From positions 310,001-374,000 of the forward strand of contig CP021424.1 in assembly GCA_002162095.1 (NCBI GenBank): a stretch of 64,000 nucleotides of DNA. The letters are read 5' to 3'. The notes under the pieces are model-generated. The model had not been told where the DNA came from and did no database searches. It saw nothing but the letters and a program-made list of their open reading frames with translations. This document shows, in pieces, positions 26,001-36,729 of this stretch. Position 1 is the first letter of the stretch; each line of letters opens with the position of its first letter. Origin of the DNA: Armatimonadetes bacterium Uphvl-Ar2. Lineage in GTDB: Bacteria > Armatimonadota > Fimbriimonadia > Fimbriimonadales > Fimbriimonadaceae. A program made the position numbers and the translations under genes.

Positions 26001-27194
26001 ATGGCCCTTGCCGCTGCCCTAACTAGCCTGCGTGAGAACTGGCGACAGTCCATTCTCAGCGCGGTGGGCGTCGCCATCGCCAGCATCGCCATCCTCCTCC
26101 TGGTCAGCATCGGCCTCGGCGTGCAAAAGGACATCTCCGCCCAGGTCGAAGACCTCGGCGTCAACATCCTCATCGTGCTCCCCGCCCGCGTCGAACTGGG
26201 CAGCATGAACTTCAACCCCAATTTCGGCGGCCAGAGCTTCCTCAGCCCGGAAGACGCCAACCGCATCGCCACCATCCCCGGCGTCCGCGAAACCGCCATG
26301 CTCACCTTCGCCGGCGGGGGCCTCAAGGTCGGCGAGAAATCCGCCTACCCCCTCACCATCGCCGCCACCCCGGCCTGGTTTGCCATGCACGACGCCAAGA
26401 TCGCGGAGGGTCAGTTCTTCAGCACCACCAGCGACGTCAAGAACCCGATCGTCCTCGGCGCCATCGCCAAGGACACCCTCTTTGGCACCGAAGAAGCTCT
26501 CGGCAAAAAGGTGCGCCTGAACGACGAGGAGTTCGAGGTCGTGGGCATCCTCAAGGATGAAGGCGACAGCGAGAGCATGTTCAGCATGCAGTCCTTCGCC
26601 AACGTGGCCTACGTTCCCTTCGATACCTGGAAGGCGAACCACCCGGACGCGCAGATCGACCGGATCATGGTGCAGTTCGACCCCGCCACGGACCCCAAAA
26701 CATTGGTCCCCGCCCTCGAAAAAACTCTCGGCGAACGGCTGGACTACCAGCAGTACAGCGTGCTGACCCAAGAGGACCTGCTCGGCCTCATCTATAAGGT
26801 GATGGGCATCCTGGGCACCCTGGTGGTCGGCCTCACCAGCATCGCCCTCTTTGTGGGCGGCGTCGGCATCATGACGGTCATGCTTATGTCCGTCAACGAG
26901 CGCCGCGTCGAAATCGGCATCCGCCAGGCCTGCGGCGCCACCCGCAAAGATATCTTCCGGCAGTTCCTCATCGAGGCCGTGCTCATCGGTCTCGCGGGGT
27001 CGTTCGCGGGGCTGGTCGTCAGCGCCCTCGTCAACTCTGTGCTCGCTGCCACTACCAGCATCAAGCCGCTCATGACATGGGGCACCGTGGCGCTGGCGTT
27101 CGGGGTGGGCGTCGGGGTGGGCGCGATCTTCGGGGCGTGGCCGGCGCGTCGAGCGGCCAACCAAGATCCGGTCGTTAGCCTAAGAAACCTCTAA
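26001..27194 (+). CDS. MacB/FtsX-type ABC transporter permease
   Basis: 397 residues: N-terminal transmembrane segment (SILSAVGVAIASIAILLLV), a periplasmic MacB-like core domain (about 45-260), then three C-terminal segments with ALFVGGVGIMTVMLMSVNERRVEIGIRQACGATRKDI, the hallmark of this permease family. No ATPase gene is next to it. The upstream side is the low-GC gene, so its partner may have been separated by the insertion. The AGGAG touches the ATG, so the real start may be slightly different. Confidence 0.92.
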   Translation: MALAAALTSLRENWRQSILSAVGVAIASIAILLLVSIGLGVQKDISAQVEDLGVNILIVLPARVELGSMNFNPNFGGQSFLSPEDANRIATIPGVRETAMLTFAGGGLKVGEKSAYPLTIAATPAWFAMHDAKIAEGQFFSTTSDVKNPIVLGAIAKDTLFGTEEALGKKVRLNDEEFEVVGILKDEGDSESMFSMQSFANVAYVPFDTWKANHPDAQIDRIMVQFDPATDPKTLVPALEKTLGERLDYQQYSVLTQEDLLGLIYKVMGILGTLVVGLTSIALFVGGVGIMTVMLMSVNERRVEIGIRQACGATRKDIFRQFLIEAVLIGLAGSFAGLVVSALVNSVLAATTSIKPLMTWGTVALAFGVGVGVGAIFGAWPARRAANQDPVVSLRNL

Positions 27195-27195
27195 G

Positions 27196-27531
27196 TTACT
27201 GGCCGTGCACGCTGCACGAGACGCGCGTGTTGCCGTTGCCAATGGTGTAGGTGCCGTTGCGCGGGCACCGGGGGATTTCCTTAATGTAGGTCGGTACGAG
27301 GTCGGCCATGGTTGGCTCATCCGCCGGAACCGCGCCGGTCGCCGCCATCCACTGCGCCTTCGCGTCGTTCATCTTGGTCCGGTTCGCTTCGCAGGCGCGC
27401 GCTTGGGTGCGTTGGCGGGCGTATTGCCAGGCGGGCACGGCCACCATCGCCAAGATGCTGATGACCAAGACCACAATCATGATCTCGATCAGCGTAAACC
27501 CTCTCTTTTTGAACTGACGATGAACCAGCAA
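27196..27531 (-). CDS. Type II secretion/pilin-like pseudopilin
   Basis: 111 residues. KKRGFTLIEIMIVVLVISILAMVAVPAW is a prepilin peptidase site plus helix. The short C-terminal part has a Cys pair (CEANRTK, IPRCPRNGTY...VSCS) as in ComGC/GspG-like pseudopilins. Different in sequence and size from the tandem prepilins at 3.6-6.9 kb. Lies 64 bases downstream of thrS on the same strand. Confidence 0.88.
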   Translation of the reverse strand: MLVHRQFKKRGFTLIEIMIVVLVISILAMVAVPAWQYARQRTQARACEANRTKMNDAKAQWMAATGAVPADEPTMADLVPTYIKEIPRCPRNGTYTIGNGNTRVSCSVHGQ

Positions 27532-27595
27532 CCTTATATCTATTGGTTGCTGATGTATCCCCGTTAGGGGTCATGGAAAAGATTGACAGGCGGCC

Positions 27596-29452
<1,857 letters not shown>

Positions 29453-29519
29453 GAGCTTGGAGAATGAACCCCAAGGATACCGCTGGAACCGAACCCGCCC
29501 CGGGTTCGTCTTATCAACC

Positions 29520-30284
29520 GTGCCTCAACCCAAACTGATGGCCCTCGCCTGCCTGGTGGCGGCATTCCCGGCAATGAGTTCGGCGGACATTCAGTCCGAC
29601 GTGCGGTCCTGGCTGATGGACGATTACGTTCGCGCCAACACCGGGGGCCTGGCGCTGCGCCTCACCGGCACCCGCACCGTGGGTTCCAATGTGGTGAACC
29701 TGTACGGCACGCTGGCCTTCCGCATCATTGAGCGGGATGGGCGATTCACGGCTCAGGTCGAGAGCAACTACTACGAAAACGGGGTGCAAGTCCAGCGCGT
29801 GGTGGGTGACGGCCAATACTTCTTTGCCTACGATGTGGCGCGCAATCGCTACGTCTCGGTGCCCTACGGCTCGTTGGATACGCTCGCCCAGCGCCCGGAC
29901 CACGTGTCCCGGCTCTGCCAAGCCTTGCGTCGCAATTCATCCGAAGGAATGGGCGCGCTCGCCCAAATCGCCGAGGACATGTACATTCGAGGGGCCGTGA
30001 AGTGGCAACCGATCATGCCCACCGCCAGCCTGAGCCTGGACCCCATGGATCCGCTGGTCGTGCGCGCCGATGCCACCACCCCGGTGCCCAGCCGCACAAC
30101 CTATGTCTTCCGCAAGGTTGATACCGAACTCCAGCGGCTCAGCGAGATCCTGCACATCGCAGACAACGGTCGCCGCCGCGACGATTGGCGAATCCAAGTC
30201 TGGACCGGCGAAATCTTTGATGACACGAGCTTCGTGTTCCGCCCGCCGGTGGGATCGCAGGCCGTGACGTCCGAACGCGGCTAA
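29520..30284 (+). CDS. Secreted protein of unknown function
   Basis: 254 residues from the GTG at 29520 (ATG 29538 also possible). Signal peptide LMALACLVAAFPAMSSA. The rest is soluble with alternating beta pattern: LALRLTGTRTVGSNVVNLYGTLAF, then FRKVDTELQRLSEI near the end. Might be an outer-membrane lipoprotein-sorting-like fold, but I cannot assign a family. Divergent from thrS with a 67-base gap; convergent overlap of 4 bases with the next gene. Confidence 0.7.
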   Translation: MPQPKLMALACLVAAFPAMSSADIQSDVRSWLMDDYVRANTGGLALRLTGTRTVGSNVVNLYGTLAFRIIERDGRFTAQVESNYYENGVQVQRVVGDGQYFFAYDVARNRYVSVPYGSLDTLAQRPDHVSRLCQALRRNSSEGMGALAQIAEDMYIRGAVKWQPIMPTASLSLDPMDPLVVRADATTPVPSRTTYVFRKVDTELQRLSEILHIADNGRRRDDWRIQVWTGEIFDDTSFVFRPPVGSQAVTSERG

Positions 30285-30631
30285 CCGAGCCGCCGCTCCA
30301 TATCCTCCCACACCTCTTCCGTGGGGGGACCGATCACCAGGCACTCGCCGGCCCACGCCGCCGCCCGCCCTGCACCGCCTAACTCGCGAATCTGAGTCGT
30401 CAATTCTACGGCCGCGGATACCACCCGGGCGTGACGAGAAGGAGGCAAAGCCGCCTGCCACTCGGACTCGGTAAGACCGGCCACCCGCCACTGCCACCGC
30501 CCGGGGGCCAGCCGCTCCCAAATTTCGGCATCGTGGAAGCCTTTGGCTCCGTCCAGCCACAGCCAGGGCTGACCCCCTTCACTGGGGAAGGGAGTCAGAA
30601 CCCGGGGCTCATAGGGGGCGCGCCACCTCAT
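30281..30631 (-). CDS. Hypothetical small protein
   Basis: 116 residues, tryptophan-rich (WLWLDGAKGF, RWQWRVAGLTESEW), soluble, no signal or known motif. Its ATG overlaps the stop of the AIM24-family gene (30628-30631), so it is co-translated with it. Supported mainly by that coupling and by codon pattern. Confidence 0.6.
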   Translation of the reverse strand: MRWRAPYEPRVLTPFPSEGGQPWLWLDGAKGFHDAEIWERLAPGRWQWRVAGLTESEWQAALPPSRHARVVSAAVELTTQIRELGGAGRAAAWAGECLVIGPPTEEVWEDMERRLG

Positions 30632-31320
30632 CCGCTGCGCGGGATGAAGGCCGCCAGCGTCTGCGCCAGACCCTGCGGTTGGTGGGTTTGCATCAGCACG
30701 CGACCCGGACCGGACATCACGGCGACAATGCCTTCACCGGAGGTGAACGATCCCAACAAGGATTTCGCGGCCTTCTGCAGTTGGTAGCCCATGCCATCTT
30801 CAAAGGCCACCAGGTGACCGGTATCGATGATGTAGCTCTGCCCCGCTTGGAGTTCGATTTCGCGGATCGCGCCGAAGCTGTTGACCAGCACCGTGCCCAC
30901 ACCCGAGGCCCGCACCATGAACACGCCCTCGCCGCCAAAGAAGTTCTTCATGTTGGCGGCCGTGCCGAGTTCCACGCTCGGGTCACTGGCCAGATAGGCA
31001 CCGCTGGTGATCATCCACGCCTTGCCCTGCAGGGTCAGTGCTCGGACTTCGCCCGGCGTCTTGGGAGCCAGCACCACTTCGCCCGGCCCGTGCGTGGCCG
31101 TGAACATGGTCTGGAAGGCCGATTCCCCACTGAGAATGCGACCAAACATCTTGCCCAATCCTCCCGATTGCGATTGCATTTCCACCGACGGCGACATCGA
31201 GGCCATGGCCCCGCTCTCCGCCCGCACGCCCTCGCCTTGCTGCAACAAAACTCGGGCGACGGCAAAGCTCGGCCCGTGCATGATTTCGTAGTTCATGTCG
31301 TTGTCATTATCTCCGTTCAT
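30628..31320 (-). CDS. AIM24 family protein (TIGR00266/DUF124)
   Basis: 230 residues from the ATG at 31320, with AAGGG upstream. MNYEIMHGPSFAVARVLLQQGEGVRAESGAMASMS is the family opening, followed by beta-rich repeats (GPGEVVLAPKTPGEVRAL, NFFGGEGVFMVRASGVGTVLVNSFGAI). Related to mitochondrial AIM24 by fold; bacterial role not established. The frame is open to 31413, but those residues overlap the divergent MATE gene. Confidence 0.9.
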   Translation of the reverse strand: MNGDNDNDMNYEIMHGPSFAVARVLLQQGEGVRAESGAMASMSPSVEMQSQSGGLGKMFGRILSGESAFQTMFTATHGPGEVVLAPKTPGEVRALTLQGKAWMITSGAYLASDPSVELGTAANMKNFFGGEGVFMVRASGVGTVLVNSFGAIREIELQAGQSYIIDTGHLVAFEDGMGYQLQKAAKSLLGSFTSGEGIVAVMSGPGRVLMQTHQPQGLAQTLAAFIPRSG

Positions 31321-31382
31321 GAGACCCTTTTCAACTAGGACTGCAAATCGTTGCACTCGCAATTCTTGTAGAGTGAAGTGAA

Positions 31383-32816
31383 GTGCAATCCCCAGAGGAG
31401 GAAGAGAAACCAAAACTTGAGAATGAGCACCGGGTGGTATGGAAGCTGGCCGGCCCCGCCGTGTTGCTCAACATTCTCCAAACCATCAACGGTTTCTTAG
31501 ACACTTCTTTCCTGGCACGCATCCAATATCAGGGCAAGCCCGACGAGGCGGCATTGGCCGGGGTGGCCTCCGCCAGCGCCCTCATCTTCCTGTTTTTCTC
31601 GGTAGGATTTGCCCTCGGCACGGCACCGACCGCCATTGTCTCACGGGCCTTTGGCGCCGGTGACCACGATGAAGTCAAGCTCGCTTCCCGAAAAAGCGTT
31701 GGCTTTTCGCTGCTTTTAGGGTTGATTGCGGTGGGCTTGGCCCTACTGGTGGCCCCCGTGGCCCGCAATTGGTTTGCCCCCGCCGACGCCCCCCGCGTGG
31801 GCGAGGTGATGGTGCAGTACCTCAGCGTGTTTGCCCTCAGCCTGCCGGCTCTCTACGTCATCCAGACCATCGCCGGGGCGTTCCGCGCGATTGGCGACGC
31901 CAAGAGCCCGCTTTACATCTCCAGCGTGCAGATTGCCTTGCACGTCATCTTCAACGTTTTCATGATCTTCCCCACCCGTAGCTGGAACGGCATCACGTTG
32001 CCCGGTTTGGGTTGGGGAGTCACCGGAGCGGCCGCTTCCATGGCCACCAGTGCCTGGATCGCGGCGGTGGCATACCTCATCTTTGCCGCCCGCAGCCCCC
32101 TAGAGATCAAGCGACCCGAGTGGCCGGAACTGCCCTGGGTCAAGCGCCTCTTGCGCCTCGCCGGGCCAGCCTGCGGCATGGCCGTGGTGCGGGTGGGCTC
32201 GTTTGCGCTGCTTCTCATGATTCTCAAGCAGGTGCCGAACGCGGAGCACGCCCTGGGCGCCATGCGGGTGGGCATCAATATTGAGGCCGTCGCCTTTATG
32301 CCCGCGTTCGGCCTCATGATTTCGGCGCAGGCCCTGGTCGGCCAATCCCTCGGAATGAAGGACCCCGATCGCGCTCGCCGCTTAGGCTGGCTGTGTGCGC
32401 ACCACTCAGCCGCCGTGGTTGGGTTCGTCTCCATCCTGTTGGCGGCTTTTGCCCCGCAGGTCGCGAACGCGATGCTTGAAGGCCAAAGCCAAGAAGTCAT
32501 TCACATCGCCGTGATGTACACCTACATCATCCTGGCCACCGAGGTGCTGTTCTCCTACGGCATGGTGTTGGTGGGGGCGATGCAGGGCGCGGGCGACATG
32601 GTGCGCCCCTTCTGGCAGACCGTCATCACGCTGTGGGGAGTGCGCCTGCCGCTGGCCGCTTGCCTGGCCTTACCCGCTGGCTGGATCCCAGGCATGCCGG
32701 GCTGGGCGCTAGGCGCCACCGGGGTGTGGTGGGCCATGTCCGTTTCGCAAACGCTGAACGGGCTGATGGCGATGTATCAGTGGAAGCAAGGCGCCTGGCA
32801 AGCCGCCCGCGTGTGA
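31383..32816 (+). CDS. MATE-family multidrug/Na+ exporter
   Basis: 477 residues, GTG start, about 12 transmembrane helices. LAGPAVLLNILQTINGFLDTSFLARI and the equivalent half-repeat LAGPACGMAVVRVGSFALL mark the two MATE halves; GALRAIGD-like AFRAIGDAKSPLY and GAMQGAGDMVRPF are the conserved loops. Inner membrane exporter of cationic compounds. Substrate unknown. Confidence 0.93.
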   Translation: MQSPEEEEKPKLENEHRVVWKLAGPAVLLNILQTINGFLDTSFLARIQYQGKPDEAALAGVASASALIFLFFSVGFALGTAPTAIVSRAFGAGDHDEVKLASRKSVGFSLLLGLIAVGLALLVAPVARNWFAPADAPRVGEVMVQYLSVFALSLPALYVIQTIAGAFRAIGDAKSPLYISSVQIALHVIFNVFMIFPTRSWNGITLPGLGWGVTGAAASMATSAWIAAVAYLIFAARSPLEIKRPEWPELPWVKRLLRLAGPACGMAVVRVGSFALLLMILKQVPNAEHALGAMRVGINIEAVAFMPAFGLMISAQALVGQSLGMKDPDRARRLGWLCAHHSAAVVGFVSILLAAFAPQVANAMLEGQSQEVIHIAVMYTYIILATEVLFSYGMVLVGAMQGAGDMVRPFWQTVITLWGVRLPLAACLALPAGWIPGMPGWALGATGVWWAMSVSQTLNGLMAMYQWKQGAWQAARV

Positions 32817-32820
32817 CGCC

Positions 32821-34017
32821 TTACTTGGCTAACGCCGACTCGAAAATCTCAAGGAACCGATCCGTAATGCGGCGGATGTCGAACGTCTCTTCGGCGTAGG
32901 CGCGCGCGTTCCGGCCCATCTGCTCGCGGCGGTCGGCATCCTGCGCCAGTTCCATCCCGGCGCGCACAAAGGCGTCCGTATCGGTGGGCGGCACCACGAT
33001 GCCCGCTTCCCGCCCCGCCACAATGCGTGCAGCCAAGTTCTCCGGCGGCACGGCCAGCAGCAGCGCCCGCCCTGCACACAAGTAGCTCAGCACCTTGCTG
33101 GGGACGCTGAAAACCCCCGCATCCGGCTCCAAAATAGCCATCAGGACGTCCGCCGTGCCGAGCACGTTCTCCAATTGTTCAAAGGGCTGGAACGGCAACG
33201 TCTTGAGGTTGCCGAGGTTCAGCTCTTGCGCGCGCTGGGCCACAAATTCCAGCCCCGCCCCGCCACTGATCACGATCACCTGCGCTCCCGGCACGCTCTG
33301 CAGGGACTTCGCCATCTGCACCAGCAACTCGGGGTTGTGCTTCATGCCCAGGGTGCCGCTGTAAACGTAAGTCAGCCCCTCGCTGGCCCCCTGCGCCGCC
33401 GCCCATTCGTTCTGGCGCGGCTTCACGCTGATCTCATCCAGCACCGCCCAGTTCTCCACCACGTGGATGTTCTCAGGCATCACGCCGGCGGGCAAGTGCG
33501 GCCGGAAATCTTCGCTAATCACCACCACCTTGCGGCTGCGCTCCAGCAGGCGGTTCTCCATGCTCTGGTAGTACTTGCCGATCGTGCCGCCGACCACCGG
33601 CACCTTGCGGCGCAGAATCCGCACCGCCGCCTGGCCAATCAAGTCTTGCACCCAAAAGAGGAACGGGATGCCCGCCTGCTCGCAGTGATCCAAGAACATG
33701 CGCTGGGCGTCCAGAGGCGTGTTGCCGCTCAGCACCAAGTCCGGTTTGAACTCGCGGATGACCTGGGTAGCGTGGCGGCCGTGCTCAATTTCACCGGCCC
33801 GGCGCTTGCGCAGGTTGCCCTTGTCAATCGGCTGGTCGAGCTTGATGGAAATCAGTTGGAGGTTGTCCGGGTCATCGGCGCGGCGTTCGTTCGGGCCTTG
33901 GGGCGTCAAGAAGCTCGAAGAGAAGACGTGGGCGACCTCGTGGCCCCGGCGGGCCAGTTCGCGGCTGAGGGTGGAGGTAAACGCGTGGCCGCTAAAGTCG
34001 TGGATTAGAATTCGCAT
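32821..34017 (-). CDS. Glycosyltransferase family 4 (WcaI-like)
   Basis: 398 residues, GT-B fold. N-terminal MRILIHDFSGHAFTSTLSRELARRGHEV, central VQDLIG and VVISEDFRPHL. C-terminal GT4 part VYSGTLGMKHNPELLVQMA, with EPDAGVFSVPSKVLSYLCAGRALLLAVP containing the nucleotide-sugar site Glu. Likely transfers a sugar onto a lipid-linked chain. Its ATG overlaps the folP stop (TGATG). Confidence 0.9.
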   Translation of the reverse strand: MRILIHDFSGHAFTSTLSRELARRGHEVAHVFSSSFLTPQGPNERRADDPDNLQLISIKLDQPIDKGNLRKRRAGEIEHGRHATQVIREFKPDLVLSGNTPLDAQRMFLDHCEQAGIPFLFWVQDLIGQAAVRILRRKVPVVGGTIGKYYQSMENRLLERSRKVVVISEDFRPHLPAGVMPENIHVVENWAVLDEISVKPRQNEWAAAQGASEGLTYVYSGTLGMKHNPELLVQMAKSLQSVPGAQVIVISGGAGLEFVAQRAQELNLGNLKTLPFQPFEQLENVLGTADVLMAILEPDAGVFSVPSKVLSYLCAGRALLLAVPPENLAARIVAGREAGIVVPPTDTDAFVRAGMELAQDADRREQMGRNARAYAEETFDIRRITDRFLEIFESALAK

Positions 34018-34853
34018 CAGTCAGTCAAGGCCCGCCAAGCCCGGAGGGCACGGGCATGCCCCCGCACATTGTGGACCCGCAAGATTCGTGCCCCGTGGGC
34101 CGCCGCAAAAAGATTGACAGCCAGGGTCGCCTCTTCCCTCTCGCTCGTCGGCAAGGGTTCGGCTTCGGTGCCCAGGATTCGGCCAAGAAAGGCCTTGCGG
34201 CTGAGGCCAATCAGCACGGGGTAGCCCAAGGCCGTGAATGCGCCCATGTGGCGAAGCAAAGCGAGGTTGTGAGCGGTGGTCTTGCCAAATCCAATGCCCG
34301 GGTCCACCCACACCTTTCGCACCCCGGCCGCTTGCACGAGTTGGGCCTGCGCACCAAGATAGGCCGCGACTTCGCCCACCACGTCGTCGTAGCTCGGGTT
34401 GCTTTGCATGGTGCGGGGCTCGCCCTGCATATGCATGATGCACGCGGTGGCCCCGAACCGGGCGCACACCTCGCGCAGTTCGGGGTTCTGGAACCCCGTC
34501 ACATCATTTAGAACCACCGCCCCGGCGGCCAGGCAGGCCTCGGCCACCACCGGCTTGGTCGTGTCAATGCTCACCCGGATGCCCTCGGCGCACAGCGCCT
34601 GCACCACCGGCACCACTCGGCGCAATTCTTCGGCTTCGGTCACGGGCTCGGCCCCGGGGCGGGTGCTTTCGCCGCCCACGTCCACCAGGTCCGCTCCGTC
34701 GGCCACCATCTGCCGCCCCGCCGCCACTGCCAGCTCGGGGTCGAGATGCAAACCCCCATCGCTGAACGAATCAGGGGTGACGTTCAGGATCCCCATCAGC
34801 GCCGGGCGGCCTTCGGGCAACACGAGGTTAGGCTCCCTTGGTGGCCAGCCCAA
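34017..34853 (-). CDS. folP: Dihydropteroate synthase
   Basis: Condenses pABA with dihydropterin pyrophosphate in folate synthesis; target of sulfonamides. 278 residues, TIM barrel. Motifs: MGILNVTPDSFSDGG, DVGGESTRPGA, ISIDT-like VSIDTTKPVVAEA, NDVTGF, VDPGIGFGKT, IGLSRKAFLGRI and HNVRGHARALRAW. Start overlaps the lysC 3' end by 26 bases; an inner start at the NLVL region would shorten it slightly. Confidence 0.97.
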   Translation of the reverse strand: MGWPPREPNLVLPEGRPALMGILNVTPDSFSDGGLHLDPELAVAAGRQMVADGADLVDVGGESTRPGAEPVTEAEELRRVVPVVQALCAEGIRVSIDTTKPVVAEACLAAGAVVLNDVTGFQNPELREVCARFGATACIMHMQGEPRTMQSNPSYDDVVGEVAAYLGAQAQLVQAAGVRKVWVDPGIGFGKTTAHNLALLRHMGAFTALGYPVLIGLSRKAFLGRILGTEAEPLPTSEREEATLAVNLFAAAHGARILRVHNVRGHARALRAWRALTD

Positions 34854-36180
34854 AGCGGGCGTGCAACGCCGAAACCGTGCGCCGCAGTTCCGATTCTGGG
34901 ATCAACACACTCAGCGAGAAGTCCGCGTCGCCGGTCTGCAACACCGGCACTTGCTCCTCGGCCAGGGTGTCCAGCACCGTGCGGAACAGGCCCGGCTGGG
35001 CCAGGGCTTCCCGCCCCACCACGCTCACCATCGTGCAGCCTTCAATGCTCGCCAGCCGGATCACGCGCGTTTCACCCAGCGGCTTGAGGAGCTCCACCTG
35101 GGTCTGTGTCTCGTGGCTCGGCTCGTCGCCCACCTGGAGAATGGCAATCTCATTGGTCTCGCCACGCAGGGGGATGACCAGGCCATCGAACAGCAACATG
35201 AACAGCCCATATTGCTCACGCGGCACCGCAAAGCCGAAGCTCGACGGGCTCAGGTTGGTCATGTAAAGATTAAAAGATTGGCGACCCAGAGTGTCATACA
35301 TCACCTGCATCAGCTGGCGCCGTGCCGTCTCCGGCAGGTCCTGCAAATCCGCCTGCAGATACACCAATTTGCCCGAGTGCGTCACGCCCGTCACCGCCGC
35401 CGTCTCGGCGTGGTCGCGGGTGGTGATCTCCGTGCCCTGGTGGTCACTAAAGGTGTTCTTCACCCACAGCGGGATGCCGAAACGCATGGCAATCTCCGCC
35501 GCGCGGGGGTGTAGCACCTTAGCGCCCAAGTGGGCGATCTCGGCCACTTCGTCGTAGCTCACGCGGCCCAGGGTGGGCGCGCCCGGCACGAAATCCGGGT
35601 CCGCCGACTTCACCCCGTCCACATCGGTGTATATCTCCACGCGCTCGGCCCGCAGGGCCGCGCCCAGGGCTGCCGCCGTCGTGTCGCTGCCGCCCCGCCC
35701 CAGGGTAGTCAGTTCCGCCCCCGGAAGCTTGCCATCCGTCCACACACCCTGGAAGCCGCAAACCACCGGGATCGCGCCCCGGCGACTCACTTCCATCAAG
35801 CCGATAGGGTTCACGCCCAAGATGCGCGCCCGGCCGTATTGGCCATCGGTGCGGATGCCCGCCTGCCCGCCGCGCATCGCCATCGCCGGGTGCCCCAGGC
35901 TCTTCAGCGTGTGCGCAAAGATCACCGACGAGAGAATCTCGCCGCAGGCCATCATCAGGTCGAGTTCGCGCACGTCCGGCTCCACCACCGGGTCAATTTC
36001 GCGAAGAAGCTGCACCAGGGTGTCGGTGGCGTAGGGTTCGCCGCGCCGGCCTATGGCACTCACCACCACCACGGGCTGGTAGCCCTGCTCCTTGCAACTG
36101 ATGACGCGCAGGGCCGCCGCATTGCGCGCTTCCTTGGTGCGCACGCTGGTGCCGCCAAACTTGAGGACCACGTACTTCAC
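34828..36180 (-). CDS. lysC: Aspartate kinase
   Basis: First step of the Lys/Thr/Met pathway. 450 residues: KFGGTSV at 7-13, GEILSSVIFAHTL, TTLGRGGSDTTAAALGAAL, TDVDGVKSADP, and two C-terminal ACT domains (about 285-360 and 370-440), including VSVVGREALAQPGLFRTVLDTLAEEQVPVLQTGDADFSLSVLI. Full-length monofunctional enzyme. Overlaps the stand-alone ACT gene upstream by 4 bases, which suggests co-regulation. Confidence 0.96.
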   Translation of the reverse strand: MKYVVLKFGGTSVRTKEARNAAALRVISCKEQGYQPVVVVSAIGRRGEPYATDTLVQLLREIDPVVEPDVRELDLMMACGEILSSVIFAHTLKSLGHPAMAMRGGQAGIRTDGQYGRARILGVNPIGLMEVSRRGAIPVVCGFQGVWTDGKLPGAELTTLGRGGSDTTAAALGAALRAERVEIYTDVDGVKSADPDFVPGAPTLGRVSYDEVAEIAHLGAKVLHPRAAEIAMRFGIPLWVKNTFSDHQGTEITTRDHAETAAVTGVTHSGKLVYLQADLQDLPETARRQLMQVMYDTLGRQSFNLYMTNLSPSSFGFAVPREQYGLFMLLFDGLVIPLRGETNEIAILQVGDEPSHETQTQVELLKPLGETRVIRLASIEGCTMVSVVGREALAQPGLFRTVLDTLAEEQVPVLQTGDADFSLSVLIPESELRRTVSALHARFGLATKGA

Positions 36181-36728
36181 GCCGCGCCTCCCGAGTTGGC
36201 TTCGCCCAAGTCTCGCAGGCGCGCCGCGAGGGCTTCGGCTTCCGAGTCCGGCACCACGATGAGGAGGCGGTCATGAGAATCGCCCAGGTGCTCGAGCTCG
36301 ACACCCGAGCGGATGACTTCCGCCAGCACTCGCGAGATCAGGCCTTCCTCATCGCGCATGTTCACCGCGTGGATGATCAGGAGGCTGCGTTCGGCATGGA
36401 AGCTGGTGTGGTAGCCGTGCGGCGTCAGGCACTGCTCTACGGCCACCGCGCGGCTCTCCGAGACCACAAATGAGAGCCCCGTCGGGGTCAGCTTGAGAAA
36501 GTCAATGCTCACGCCGGCATCGGCGATGTAAGCCAACACGCGGCGGCGTGACTCGGCCAGCCCGCCCGTGAGCTGCGAGATGTGGACCCGCACCAGCCCC
36601 GGCCGGACCTCGACCCGGTGGATGCCGCGCGGCTTTTCAAACTCGGTTTCCCCGGCCAGCAGGGGCACTTCATCGCCGAACGAGTAGTCGCGGCGCAGGG
36701 GTTCGGAGATCGGGGTGAAGTCGCTCAA
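36177..36728 (-). CDS. Stand-alone ACT-domain protein
   Basis: 183 residues from a TTG start at 36728, one base after the aldo/keto reductase stop. The open frame runs on to 36794, but inside that gene. Two ACT-like halves: GLVRVHISQLTGGLAESRRRVLAYIADAGVSIDFLKL and LLIIHAVNMRDEEGLISRVLAEVIRSGVELEHLGDS, both similar in layout to the regulatory half of aspartokinase. No catalytic domain. The 4-base overlap with lysC suggests a separate regulatory subunit or amino-acid sensor. Confidence 0.75.
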   Translation of the reverse strand: MSDFTPISEPLRRDYSFGDEVPLLAGETEFEKPRGIHRVEVRPGLVRVHISQLTGGLAESRRRVLAYIADAGVSIDFLKLTPTGLSFVVSESRAVAVEQCLTPHGYHTSFHAERSLLIIHAVNMRDEEGLISRVLAEVIRSGVELEHLGDSHDRLLIVVPDSEAEALAARLRDLGEANSGGAA

Positions 36729-36729
36729 T

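Noticed and set aside
27554-27568. Terminator of thrS (CCCC-GTTA-GGGG hairpin)
   Set aside because: Four-base stem and no T-run on the minus strand.
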